A stretch of 34,651 nt of DNA from Rhizobacter sp. Root1221 (GCF_001425785.1 NZ_LMDI01000041.1:1-34651), one strand, 5' to 3'; positions 8,594 to 16,908 are shown, counted from the stretch's first letter. Numbers and translations are program-made. Notes: a model not told the origin generated them from the letters alone.

Positions 8594-9709
8594 ATGCCCA
8601 GCGCCGACCTCGACGAGTTGGCCGCCTGGGTCCGGCTCACCACCACCCCGAAGGTTGGCGCCTCGGCGCTGAGGCGGCTGCTGGCCGCGTTCGGCTCGCC
8701 GCAGCGGGTGCTGTCGGCGCCAGCAGGGGCTCGCCAAGCCGTGGCCGGTGAAGCCGCTGCGGCCGCCCTGTCTCACGAACCCGCCTTGTTCGCCCGCCTG
8801 TGGGCCCAGACGGTCGCATGGCTGGAACATGCGCCCGCTGGGGTCGCCCGCGACATCATCCCGCTCGGTGACCCGCGGTACCCCGACATCCTGCTCCACG
8901 CCGCCGGCCCGCCGTTGCTGCTCTACGCCGAAGGGCGGTTGCCGCTGCTGCAGGCCACGTCCGTCGCCATCGTCGGCAGCCGCAACGCCACCCCGGCCGG
9001 GCTCGGGCACGCCCGGGCATTCGCCGGCGAACTGGCAGGCACCGGGCTCACCGTGGTGTCGGGCCTGGCGCTCGGTGTCGACGCCGCGGCCCATACCGGC
9101 GCACTCGCTCATCCGGCCGGCACGGTGGCCGTGGTGGGCACCGGCCTCGACATCGTCTACCCGAAGCAGCACGGCCCGCTGGCCGAACGCATTCGTCACG
9201 GGGGCCTTCTCATCAGCGAGCACCCGCTCGGCACCACACCCCAACCGTCCCACTTTCCGCGGCGCAACCGGATCATCGCTGGCATGACCCGCGGCACGCT
9301 GGTGGTCGAGGCGGCGCTGGCATCAGGGTCGCTGATCACCGCGCGGCTCGCCGCCGAATCGGGCCGCGAGGTGTTTGCCGTTCCCGGATCGATCCATGCG
9401 CCCCAGTCTCGCGGTTGCCATGCGTTGCTCAAGCAGGGTGCCAAGCTGGTCGAGACCACGGCCGACATCCTGGAAGAACTGAACTGGGCCGCCCCCGCGC
9501 AGGTCGCCTCGCGTACCGGAGCACCCCGGCCCGGGGCCCCCGACATCCTTCTGGACGCGCTCGCCCACGACCCGGTCGACCTCGACACCCTGGTCGCCCG
9601 CACCGGTGAAACCGCCCCCGCGCTGACCGCCCGGCTGCTGCAGCTCGAGTTCGAGGGCCGCGTGGCCCGCCTGCCAGGTCAGCGGTTCCAGCGCCTCGGC
9701 CCCGGCTGA
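8594..9709 (+). CDS. dprA: DNA processing protein DprA
   Basis: Cytosolic protein that binds incoming single-stranded DNA and loads RecA during natural transformation. The product has 371 residues: a helical N-terminal domain (about 1-75), the Rossmann-like DprA core (about 85-300) with VAIVGSRNATP near 124-134, VVSGLALGVDAAAH, and RRNRIIAGM then ASGSLITARLA, and a C-terminal winged-helix domain (about 315-365) found in many but not all DprA proteins. The ATG at 8594 gives the conserved start region. It is followed by smg after 100 bases, an arrangement common in proteobacteria. Confidence 0.96.
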   Translation: MPSADLDELAAWVRLTTTPKVGASALRRLLAAFGSPQRVLSAPAGARQAVAGEAAAAALSHEPALFARLWAQTVAWLEHAPAGVARDIIPLGDPRYPDILLHAAGPPLLLYAEGRLPLLQATSVAIVGSRNATPAGLGHARAFAGELAGTGLTVVSGLALGVDAAAHTGALAHPAGTVAVVGTGLDIVYPKQHGPLAERIRHGGLLISEHPLGTTPQPSHFPRRNRIIAGMTRGTLVVEAALASGSLITARLAAESGREVFAVPGSIHAPQSRGCHALLKQGAKLVETTADILEELNWAAPAQVASRTGAPRPGAPDILLDALAHDPVDLDTLVARTGETAPALTARLLQLEFEGRVARLPGQRFQRLGPG

Positions 9710-9797
9710 TCGCGCGCGGTCGCGCCCCAAGTCGACCGGGTTCGGCATTGCTTGGCAAACACCGCCCCGCCCGAGGTCGCCGCCCCCGGCCATGCGG

Positions 9798-9803
9798 TAT
9801 AGT
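9798..9803 (+). promoter_or_regulatory. Possible -10 element directly upstream of smg
   Basis: TATAGT matches the sigma70 -10 consensus in five of six positions and ends 6 bases before the smg ATG, with no Shine-Dalgarno in between. If used, the transcript would start at or near the ATG and be leaderless. No good -35 lies 16-18 bases upstream, so this is tentative. Confidence 0.3.
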
Positions 9804-9809
9804 GGTTTC

Positions 9810-10262
9810 ATGTTTGACGTGCTTGTTTACCTGTACGAAAACTACTGGCGGCCCGACGCTTGTCCCGACCACGCCCAGCTGACGCGCAAGTTGTCCGCCA
9901 TGGGCTTCGAGACCGACGAGATCGAGGAAGCCCTGAACTGGCTCGACGGCCTCGCGAGTGCCGGCCAGTCGTACTCGGGCGAGCAACAGCCGCACAGCAT
10001 GCGGGTGTACACCCCGGCCGAACAGGAACACCTCGGTGAAGCCTCCATCGGTTTCATCTCCTTCCTCGAATCGGCCGGCGTGCTGCCGCCCCCCATGCGC
10101 GAGATGGTCGTCGACCGCGCCACCGCCATCCCTGGCGGCCCGGTGGATCTCGAGGACCTGAAGATCATCGTGCTGATGGTCTTCTGGAGCCTGGGCGAAG
10201 AACCCGACGCCCTCATCCTCGATGAGCTCTTCGTTGCCGAAGAAGACCGGCTGATTCATTGA
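9810..10262 (+). CDS. smg: Smg family protein (DUF494)
   Basis: A 150-residue cytosolic protein of the Smg/DUF494 family, widespread next to dprA in beta- and gammaproteobacteria and of unknown biochemical function. The start MFDVLVYLYENYW is the conserved family N-terminus, which is why I prefer ATG 9810 over ATG 9792. The segment FETDEIEEALNWLDGL is typical, and the acidic C-terminus (EEPDALILDELF) also fits. There is no ribosome binding site before the ATG. Its TGA stop is followed at once by repeat copy B. Confidence 0.92.
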   Translation: MFDVLVYLYENYWRPDACPDHAQLTRKLSAMGFETDEIEEALNWLDGLASAGQSYSGEQQPHSMRVYTPAEQEHLGEASIGFISFLESAGVLPPPMREMVVDRATAIPGGPVDLEDLKIIVLMVFWSLGEEPDALILDELFVAEEDRLIH

Positions 10263-10263
10263 G

Positions 10264-10491
10264 GCCCCCTACGGCGCTGCGCGCCGGTCCCCCCATGGGG
10301 GAGCCCGCGGTCGCCCGGGAGACCCGGGCTCGGCGGTAGCTTGATCTGCGGCCTCGCTGCGCTTGCCTGCCTGACGCCTGCGATTCGGGGCTTCGCTTTG
10401 CTCGCCCTGGGCCTGCGGCGTCATCCCATCAAGGGGATGACGCCGCATGGCGAGCGAGCAAAGCGATGCAATGCCCCGAAACGTCGGGGCA
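10264..10491 (+). repeat. Stop-codon-proximal hairpin repeat, copy B (after smg)
   Basis: Starts one base after the smg TGA with GCCCCCTACGGCGC and keeps the same orientation to its gene as copies A and C. The core (10264-10347) holds three nested hairpins. A long module follows containing a 14-base perfect stem (10414-10427 with 10434-10447, TGCGGCGTCATCCC) and an 8-base stem (10472-10479 with 10484-10491, TGCCCCGA). Open frames here are artefacts of the repeat. Together with copy C it forms a large inverted repeat filling the convergent smg/DUF1631 space. Confidence 0.88.
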
Positions 10492-10668
10492 CAGTGCGAG
10501 CAGACCCGGGGTGCTGTACAACACATCGCGCCATCCCAACGGAGGCCGCGATCTCTAGCGGTTGCACATCGGCTTTTGTAGCGACCGCGGCGGCAAGTCA
10601 CGGCTTTCGAAGACGATGGGTAGGGGCATGTTCCAGTCAGCGGCTTCGACGGCCGCCCAGCTGCCGCG
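10492..10668. other. Unique spacer between inverted repeat copies B and C
   Basis: These 177 bases separate the two inverted copies. I see no gene with a ribosome binding site, no RNA gene I can name and no strong promoter. It contains a few short GC-rich palindromes only. Confidence 0.5.
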
Positions 10669-10892
10669 CTTCGGGGCATTGCATCGCTTCGCTCGCGCGC
10701 CACACGGCCCCGCCCCCCCCGAACGGGCCGGGGCCGCAAACCCAGGGCGAGCAAAACGAAGCCCCGAACCGCAAACGCCAGGCAGGAGGCGAGCGAAGCG
10801 AGGCCGAAGATCAAGCCACCACCGAGCCCGGGTCCCCCGGGCGACCGTGGGCTCCCCCATGGGGGGGGCCGGCGCGAAGCGCCGTAGGGGGC
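10669..10892 (-). repeat. Stop-codon-proximal hairpin repeat, copy C (after the DUF1631 gene)
   Basis: Read on minus it begins with GAGCCCCCTACGGCGC 14 bases after the TAG of the DUF1631 gene. Its core (10808-10892) matches copies A and B apart from scattered substitutions and one extra base. The distal module shares GCGATGCAATGCCCCGAA with copy B. A distal C-rich part (around 10700-10740) differs from copy B, so this module varies between copies. Confidence 0.88.
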
Positions 10893-10906
10893 TCAATCCA
10901 TGGGGC

Positions 10907-13174
10907 CTAATTCAACAAGCGACTGGGATCCACGTCGAGCTTGGCGAGGGCGCTGCGCGTGGCGCGGACCGTCAACGACTCGTCCTGTGCGGGCACCAGC
11001 AGGCCGGCCTGCAGGAAGGCGGCCAGGCGGTGCTGCTGGAACAGGATGCCACGGCTATGGGGCGACACGAACAGGGTCAGCTGGCGGCGCATGCCTTGCC
11101 ACGCGAGCTGGACCACCTCGTTGCGGCCGCGGTAGTCGAGCATGTACCAACCGCCCACCTGCAGTTCGCGGGCCCACGTGAGCATGGCCGGCGTGGGCAT
11201 CGAGCCCCCCTCACCCACGACCTCGAGTTCGGACGATTCGTGACCCGACAGGTCCAGCACGAGGGATTCGTCGATTTCGACGTCCTCCGCATCGGGCAGC
11301 AGTTCCTCGAGGGTTTCGAGCTTGACCATCAACTCCTCGAGGCGCTCGCGCGGGATCGCCGCCGTCTTCGCGGTGAAAGCCGCAGCCAGCGAGTTGTTGA
11401 GGCGCTGGATGTGCTCGTCCTGCTTCTCGGCCGTCACGCCCGCGTGGTCCATGCCCTCGCGCAGCGTCTTCAGCAGCGGTGGCAGGCGGCGGATCACCTC
11501 GGCACGTTCTTCGCGGGACACCTTGGCGCTCGCCGACCAGATCAGGTCGGCGGCGACCCGCTTCATGGTCTTGGTCTCGGCGCTGTGCACACCGTACTTC
11601 ACCGACGTCATGGCCATCACATCGGCCCAGACGTGGAACAGGAACTCGCGGACGCCTTCCTGCACCGGCACCTCGTTGAGCATCTTGCGCAACTCGATCG
11701 TGTACTGGATGGCAAGGGTCTCGCGCAACTCGACCTGCTGCGCGAGCGAGACACCGCGACGGCTGGCCTCGTTTTCGTTCTTGAAGTAATGCTCCAGGAA
11801 CTTCTCGAATTCGGTCAGCACGGTCTGGAACACGCGGCGGCCGGTGTCCGGGTAGGCCTCGACCACCTGCACCACCCGCTTGATTTCCTTCTCGAGCGTG
11901 TCGCCGACCATTCGGCTCGTGGTGTCGAACCCCATGACACACGCACCCATGCGGTCGATCAGGCGGCGGGCCGGGTGTTCGACGGTGGCGAAGAAGTCGG
12001 GTTCGCTGACCGCCACGCGCAGCACCGGCATCTGGAGCCGCGCGAACCACACCCGCACGGCGGCCGGGATGCGCTCCTCGGTCAGGATGCTCTGGAACAG
12101 CAGCGCGACGATCTCGATGGTGGCGCGCTCGACCGGCGATGTGGCGGCGGACTTCAGCGCCTGTTTGCGCTGGTGCAACTCCTCCATCAGCGCGGGGGTG
12201 CTGACCACCTCGCCGCCGACCTGGCCCGACCCGGCGCTCAGGCGCCGCTGGATGCCTTGCTGGGCTTCGGCGATGGCGTTCTTCAACTCGGCGGATGCCG
12301 GCTGCATGGGCGCCGTGCCGGCGAAATCGGGCAGTTGGCGGCCGATCAGGCGGTTCAGCCGCCCGAGCACCGCTTCGGCATGATCGGACCCGCGGGCAAA
12401 GCCGCCCGCACGGGTCATCATGCGGGTTTCTTCGCCCACGTTGCTGCGCGCGAACACGCTGTTGGCGCCCGTGAGGGCCGCCCCCCCCGATACGACCGGC
12501 ACTCCGCCGCCGGCGCGTGTGCGGCGAATGAATGGCCGCAGGTCGATCTCGGGCAGCACACGCTGCTGGATCAACCAGCGGTTGGTTTCGTGGTACGCCT
12601 CTTCGGCGAAGTGGGCGAATTCCTCGTGCAACACCGCCTGCAACGTGCGCCACGCATCCTGGCTCATCGACGACGAACGCCAGGTGGTGGTGACGATGCG
12701 CGCCAGCACGTGCGGGCGCAGCACGTCGTGGGTGTCGAGTTCATCGCGCTGCTCAAGGGACGACATGCGCGAACGCAGGTCGGTGAACTCCCAGGAGGCC
12801 CGGTCCATCATGGCCAGGGCGAGCCGCGAACTGAGGATTTCGACCTCGATGGTGTCGTCGTCAACGAGCGTCATGCTGGGCGCCCGGCCCAGGGGTGTGA
12901 GGTCACCCGGCCGGGATACCGCGACCATGCCGTTGCCCAGCGCGCCGCGCAGGGCCGAGACGATGCCGTTGATCCAGGTGGGGGCCGCCTTGCGCAGGTC
13001 TGCCGCGACATCGCGCCGCTTGTACTGGAGCCCGTGTTCGGCAGATTGGGTGGCCAACAAGCGGCTGCCGTCTTCGACGGCATGGACCACCCCGGGCACG
13101 CCGCTCAGCAGGCGCTCGACATAGGAGCGCCTTGCCTGGGCGGCCAGGGCCAACGAATCGGCAGTGGTCGCCAT
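10907..13174 (-). CDS. DUF1631 family protein
   Basis: A large 755-residue protein of the DUF1631 family, known mainly from beta- and gammaproteobacteria and without established biochemistry; some database entries have carried misleading enzyme names. It has no signal peptide or membrane helix, so it is probably cytosolic. The N-terminus (about 1-200) has the family-like APSMTLVDDDTIEVEILSSR and LRPHVLARIV segments. The middle is largely helical and charged, and the C-terminal part has DLSGHESSELEVVGE and WYMLDYRGRNEVVQLAW, where a PilZ-like beta fold is possible but not certain. It follows secF after 42 bases on the same strand, so co-transcription is plausible. No Shine-Dalgarno is evident. 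Confidence 0.85.
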   Translation of the reverse strand: MATTADSLALAAQARRSYVERLLSGVPGVVHAVEDGSRLLATQSAEHGLQYKRRDVAADLRKAAPTWINGIVSALRGALGNGMVAVSRPGDLTPLGRAPSMTLVDDDTIEVEILSSRLALAMMDRASWEFTDLRSRMSSLEQRDELDTHDVLRPHVLARIVTTTWRSSSMSQDAWRTLQAVLHEEFAHFAEEAYHETNRWLIQQRVLPEIDLRPFIRRTRAGGGVPVVSGGAALTGANSVFARSNVGEETRMMTRAGGFARGSDHAEAVLGRLNRLIGRQLPDFAGTAPMQPASAELKNAIAEAQQGIQRRLSAGSGQVGGEVVSTPALMEELHQRKQALKSAATSPVERATIEIVALLFQSILTEERIPAAVRVWFARLQMPVLRVAVSEPDFFATVEHPARRLIDRMGACVMGFDTTSRMVGDTLEKEIKRVVQVVEAYPDTGRRVFQTVLTEFEKFLEHYFKNENEASRRGVSLAQQVELRETLAIQYTIELRKMLNEVPVQEGVREFLFHVWADVMAMTSVKYGVHSAETKTMKRVAADLIWSASAKVSREERAEVIRRLPPLLKTLREGMDHAGVTAEKQDEHIQRLNNSLAAAFTAKTAAIPRERLEELMVKLETLEELLPDAEDVEIDESLVLDLSGHESSELEVVGEGGSMPTPAMLTWARELQVGGWYMLDYRGRNEVVQLAWQGMRRQLTLFVSPHSRGILFQQHRLAAFLQAGLLVPAQDESLTVRATRSALAKLDVDPSRLLN

Positions 13175-13216
13175 GGAGGATTGGTGGATGCTTCGAGGTT
13201 TGACCAGAGCTTAACT

Positions 13217-14248
13217 CTACACCACCGCCCCGGAGTTCGGGTCATCCGGATCCAGGTCCTTCGCGGTGGGTTTTGCGAGGTCCTCGCGCTTGACACCCAG
13301 CCACATGGCGATGGCTGCCGCCACGAACACCGACGAATAGATGCCGAACAGGATGCCGATGGTCAGTGCCACCGCGAAGTAGTGGAGCGTGGGGCCACCG
13401 AACAGCAGCATCGACACCACCATGAGCTGTGTGCTGCCGTGGGTAATGATGGTGCGGCTGATGGTGCTGGTGATGGCGTGGTCGATCACCTGCGGTGTCG
13501 TCAGCTTGCGGTATTTGCGGAATGCCTCGCGGATCCGGTCGAAGATCACGACCGACTCGTTCACCGAGTAGCCCAGCACCGCCAGCACGGCGGTCAGCAC
13601 GGTGAGCGAGAACTCCCATTGGAAGAACGCGAAGAAGCCCAGGATGATGATCACGTCGTGCAGGTTGGCGATGATGGCCGACACCGCGAACTTCCATTCG
13701 AAGCGGATGGCCAGGTACACGACGATGCCGATGATCACGAACAGCAGCGCCTTCAGGCCGTCCTGCGCCAGCTCCTTGCCCACCTGCGGCCCGACAAACT
13801 CGCTGCGCTTGAACGTCACCGGCTCGACATCGCCCGCACGGCATTCGGGGCGACTGATCTGCTCACCCTTGTCGCTGATTTCCTGGCGGGTGCTGACAGT
13901 GCCGCCATCGGCCTTGCACACGGCGCCGAAGACCTGCGTCACCAACTCCGCCTGCTTGACCCCCTCGCGCAACGGCACGCGGATCAACACGTCGCGTGTG
14001 GTGCCGAAGTTCTGCACTTGCACTTCACCCAGGCCGAGCGTCTCGACCGAGTGGCGCACCTTGTTGATGTCGGCCGGCTGCTGGTAGGCCACCTCGATGA
14101 CCGTACCGCCGGTGAACTCGATCGACAGGTGCAGCCCCCGGGTCACGAGGAAAAACACGGCAGCCAGGAAGGTGACGGCCGAAATGATGTTCAGCACCAG
14201 CGCATGCCGCATGAACGGGATGTCGCGGTGGATGCGGAAGAACTCCAT
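13217..14248 (-). CDS. secF: Protein translocase subunit SecF
   Basis: Inner-membrane partner of SecD that uses the proton gradient to pull preproteins through SecYEG to the periplasm. The product has 343 residues, longer than E. coli SecF (323) through the periplasmic loop, which includes two cysteines around the VCKADGG and RPECRAGD segments. There are six membrane helices in total: one near 15-35 and five in the C-terminal half after about 165. The signature GYSVNESVVIFDRIRE lies near 225-240. The gene is 30 bases downstream of secD and ahead of the DUF1631 gene. Confidence 0.96.
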   Translation of the reverse strand: MEFFRIHRDIPFMRHALVLNIISAVTFLAAVFFLVTRGLHLSIEFTGGTVIEVAYQQPADINKVRHSVETLGLGEVQVQNFGTTRDVLIRVPLREGVKQAELVTQVFGAVCKADGGTVSTRQEISDKGEQISRPECRAGDVEPVTFKRSEFVGPQVGKELAQDGLKALLFVIIGIVVYLAIRFEWKFAVSAIIANLHDVIIILGFFAFFQWEFSLTVLTAVLAVLGYSVNESVVIFDRIREAFRKYRKLTTPQVIDHAITSTISRTIITHGSTQLMVVSMLLFGGPTLHYFAVALTIGILFGIYSSVFVAAAIAMWLGVKREDLAKPTAKDLDPDDPNSGAVV

Positions 14249-14278
14249 GGAAATCCTCTGTTGTTCTTGGAATGAGGG

Positions 14279-16183
14279 TCAGGTCTTGGCCGGCTCGTCG
14301 GCCGCCACGGCCGACGAGGCCACAACCGACGGGGGCACCCACACCTGGCCGATGGAGACCGTCTTGAGCTTCTTCTGCCGGCCGTACCAGAGGTTCACGA
14401 GTGCACGCGAGAACAGCACCGCCGAGAACATGGACGTCAGGATGCCGATGCAGTGCACGACCGCGAAGTTCTTGACCGGGCCGGACCCGAACACGAGCAG
14501 CGCGATGCCAGCGATCAGCGTGGTGACGTTGGAGTCGAGGATGGTGGCGAACGCCCGCTCGTAGCCGGCGTGGATGGCGGCCTGAGGCGACGCCCCCCCG
14601 CGCAGTTCCTCGCGCACGCGTTCGTTGATCAGCACGTTGGCATCGATGGCCATGCCCAGCGTGAGCGCAATGGCCGCCATGCCGGGCAGCGACAGGGTGG
14701 CCTGCATCAGCGACAGCACCGAGACCAGCAGGAGCAGGTTGAACGCCAGCGCGAGCGTCGAGAACATGCCGAACAGGCGGTAGTAGACGCACATGAACAC
14801 CGCGATGGCGGCAAAGCCGTACAGCACGCTGTTGAAGCCCTTGCCGATGTTCTCGGCGCCGAGCGTCGGGCCGATGGTGCGTTCCTCGATGATCTCCATC
14901 GGGGCGGCGAGCGAACCGGCGCGCAGCAGCAGCGCCGTGTCGGCGGCTTCCACCGAGGTCATGGACCCGGAGATCTGCACACGCCCGCCACCGATCTCGG
15001 AACGGATCACCGGTGCCGTGACCACCTCACCCTTGCCCTTTTCGAAGAGCAGGATGGCCATGCGCTTGCCGATGTTGTCGCGGGTGATGTCCTTGAAGAT
15101 GCGCGAGCCGTTGGCGTCGAGCGTCAGGTTCACCGTGGCCTCGTGCGTCTGGCTGTCGAACCCCGATTGCGCGTCGTTCAGGTTATCCCCCGTGAGGATG
15201 ACCTGGCGCTTGACGATCAACGGGCGGCCGCCACGTTCGAGGTAACGCTCGGTGCCGAAGGGCACCGGGCCGCTGCCGGCCATGGCCGACTGGGCTTCGG
15301 TGCTGTCATCCACCAGGCGCACTTCGAGGGTGGCGGTGCGGCCGATGATGTCCTTGGCCTTGGCGGTGTCCTGGACGCCAGGCAACTGGACGACAACACG
15401 GTCGACGCCCTGCTGCTGGATCACCGGTTCGCTGACGCCGAGTTCGTTGACCCGGTTGTGCAGCGTGGTGATGTTCTGCTTGACGGCGGTTTCCTGCACA
15501 CGGCGCGCCACGTCGGGCTTGAGGACACCGGACAGCTTGAGGTCGGTGCCGCCCGGCACCTCGGTCCACGCGAGGTCGGGGAGCTGGTCGGTCAGCGTGT
15601 TGAGGGCGGCCGTGAGCGTTTCGCGGTCGCGGAAACGCACCTCGACGTTGTTGCCGTCGCGGGCGATGCCGGCGTGGCGCAGGTTCTTGTCGCGCAGGAG
15701 CGTGCGGATGTCACCCGTCAGGGCTTCGGCGCGCTTCGTCAACGCGGCCTTCATGTCGACCTGCATCAGGAAGTGCACGCCACCCCGCAGGTCGAGGCCC
15801 AGGTACATGGGCAACGCACGGATCGCGGTGAGCCAATGCGGCGAACGCGACAGCAGGTTCAGGGCGACGATGTAGCTCGGGTCGGCGGGATCGGGGTTCA
15901 GCGCGCGGCTGAGTGCATCCTTGGCCTTCAGCTGAACGTCGGTATCGGTGAAGCGGGCCTTGATCGAGTTGCCCTCGAACTGGACGAAGTCGGGCTTGAC
16001 ACCGGCGTCGGTCAGGATCTGGGATACACGGCGCTCGAGCGAAGCATCGAGCTTGAGCGTGGCCTTGCCACTGCTCACCTGCACGGCAGGGGCCTCACCA
16101 AAGAAGTTCGGCAGCGTGTAGAGGAAGCCCCCCAACAATGCGACCACGATGATCGCGTACTTCCACCAAGGGTAGCGGTTCAT
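14279..16183 (-). CDS. secD: Protein translocase subunit SecD
   Basis: Large subunit of SecDF, an inner-membrane proton-driven motor with a periplasmic P1 domain that binds emerging preproteins. The product has 634 residues (E. coli 615). An N-terminal helix (about 7-26) precedes the large periplasmic region with LGLDLRGGVHFLMQVD around 150. Five further helices lie in the last 180 residues, including LSLPGMAAIALTLGMAID and ANVLINERVREELR. Start MNRYPWWKYAIIV is chosen at 16183 as the conserved N-terminus. It is preceded by yajC with an 81-base gap. Confidence 0.96.
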   Translation of the reverse strand: MNRYPWWKYAIIVVALLGGFLYTLPNFFGEAPAVQVSSGKATLKLDASLERRVSQILTDAGVKPDFVQFEGNSIKARFTDTDVQLKAKDALSRALNPDPADPSYIVALNLLSRSPHWLTAIRALPMYLGLDLRGGVHFLMQVDMKAALTKRAEALTGDIRTLLRDKNLRHAGIARDGNNVEVRFRDRETLTAALNTLTDQLPDLAWTEVPGGTDLKLSGVLKPDVARRVQETAVKQNITTLHNRVNELGVSEPVIQQQGVDRVVVQLPGVQDTAKAKDIIGRTATLEVRLVDDSTEAQSAMAGSGPVPFGTERYLERGGRPLIVKRQVILTGDNLNDAQSGFDSQTHEATVNLTLDANGSRIFKDITRDNIGKRMAILLFEKGKGEVVTAPVIRSEIGGGRVQISGSMTSVEAADTALLLRAGSLAAPMEIIEERTIGPTLGAENIGKGFNSVLYGFAAIAVFMCVYYRLFGMFSTLALAFNLLLLVSVLSLMQATLSLPGMAAIALTLGMAIDANVLINERVREELRGGASPQAAIHAGYERAFATILDSNVTTLIAGIALLVFGSGPVKNFAVVHCIGILTSMFSAVLFSRALVNLWYGRQKKLKTVSIGQVWVPPSVVASSAVAADEPAKT

Positions 16184-16264
16184 GACGAGTCTTTCGCGGG
16201 ACGGACCCGCTGCGGGCCGGCCGCACGGCCCGAAGGACCGCCGCGCCGGCACATCGCGGGTGAA

Positions 16265-16600
16265 TTACTTGATGGTGCCCTTAGGCAGGACCTGGACCAC
16301 GGCGGAACGCTGCACCTGGACTTCGACGCCGGAGGCGATCTCGACGTGCAGGTAGTTGTCGCCGGTCTTGGTGATCTTGCCGAGCACACCGCCGCCGACC
16401 ACGACTTCATCGCCCTTGGCGATGGCGTCGATCATGGCTTTGTGCTCCTTCTGGCGCTTCATCTGCGGCCGGATCATCACGAAGTACAGCACCACGAACA
16501 TCAGCACGATGGGCAGCATGCCCGTCAGGCCGCCGAACGGCGACTGGGCGGCCGCAGGGGCCGCCGGGGCGGCCTGGGCAAAAGCTTCGGAAATGAACAC
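16265..16600 (-). CDS. yajC: Preprotein translocase subunit YajC
   Basis: Small inner-membrane protein that associates with SecDF. I call a GTG start at 16600 because AAAGAGGA, a good Shine-Dalgarno, lies 7 bases upstream and the resulting 111 residues match the family (E. coli 110). Residues 6-20 are Ala-rich. One membrane helix lies at about 27-46 (GMLPIVLMFVVLYFVMIRPQ), followed by the typical MKRQKEHKAMIDAI and GDEVVVGGGVLGKI motifs. It is the first gene of yajC-secD-secF. Confidence 0.95.
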   Translation of the reverse strand: MFISEAFAQAAPAAPAAAQSPFGGLTGMLPIVLMFVVLYFVMIRPQMKRQKEHKAMIDAIAKGDEVVVGGGVLGKITKTGDNYLHVEIASGVEVQVQRSAVVQVLPKGTIK

Positions 16601-16661
16601 TTGAAATCCTCTTTGGAAACCGGCAATGGCCGGCGGCACGCTGCCGACGGTAAAGCATTCG

Positions 16662-16667
16662 ATTGTA
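16662..16667 (-). promoter_or_regulatory. Possible -10 element for yajC-secD-secF
   Basis: TACAAT on the minus strand matches the sigma70 -10 consensus in five of six positions and would give a leader of about 55 bases before the GTG of yajC. No convincing -35 lies at the right distance. Confidence 0.35.
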
Positions 16668-16767
16668 TGCGGCAGCCGCGGGCTCGGACCATCCTGGAGC
16701 CCGGGAGGTTCCCCCAGATGGTGGCAATCCGCGCCTGCGCACAGTGTGCACACAGGTCACCCCCAGG

Positions 16768-16776
16768 TTATCCACA
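16768..16776 (+). promoter_or_regulatory. Consensus DnaA box
   Basis: TTATCCACA is an exact match to the strongest DnaA-binding 9-mer. It is embedded in CAGGTTATCCACAGAAT, with a palindromic TGTGCACA 20 bases before it. It is a single box in the gap upstream of yajC. No box cluster, AT-rich unwinding element or dnaA/dnaN gene is present, so this is not an origin; a regulatory or titration site is possible. Confidence 0.5.
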
Positions 16777-16908
16777 GAATGGATCACGAGAGCGCTGACC
16801 AGGCGCATGGAACGAACCCGACTTCGCCAGGGAACGGGCTCGGGCTTCGCGTCCGGCCAACCGCCGCGGGATGACGAAACCGCCGCCCCCGATAGGCCGC
16901 GCACAATG

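Larger units (their letters stand above)
16601..16908. other. Non-coding gap upstream of yajC
   Basis: Together with the terminator this leaves about 350 bases without a protein gene between yajC and the tRNA gene. It holds the yajC Shine-Dalgarno, a TACAAT -10-like element on minus (16662-16667) without a good -35, and a DnaA box at 16768-16776. In many bacteria tgt or queA precedes yajC; neither is here. Confidence 0.55.

Noticed and set aside
10264-10892. Inverted copies B and C as the ends of an insertion sequence or transposon
   Set aside because: The 177-base centre encodes no transposase, no target-site duplication is seen, and a third single copy occurs after pyk. A gene-end repeat explains all three.
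10269-10910. Several open frames of 110-190 codons inside the repeat copies B and C
   Set aside because: They are translations of the repeat (for example PPMGEPTVARGTRAR-like strings), have no ribosome binding site and overlap one another on both strands.
10562-14275. Very long plus-strand open frame (over 1200 codons) opposite the DUF1631 gene and secF
   Set aside because: It is antisense to two clear genes, is rich in His, Arg, Gly and Ala as expected from high-GC shadow frames, and shows no protein family features. Similar long frames opposite secD-yajC and opposite rplQ-rpoA-rpsD were rejected for the same reason.
16740-16800. Replication origin suggested by a perfect DnaA box
   Set aside because: Only one box is present, with no AT-rich unwinding region and no dnaA, dnaN, gyrB or parAB genes nearby.
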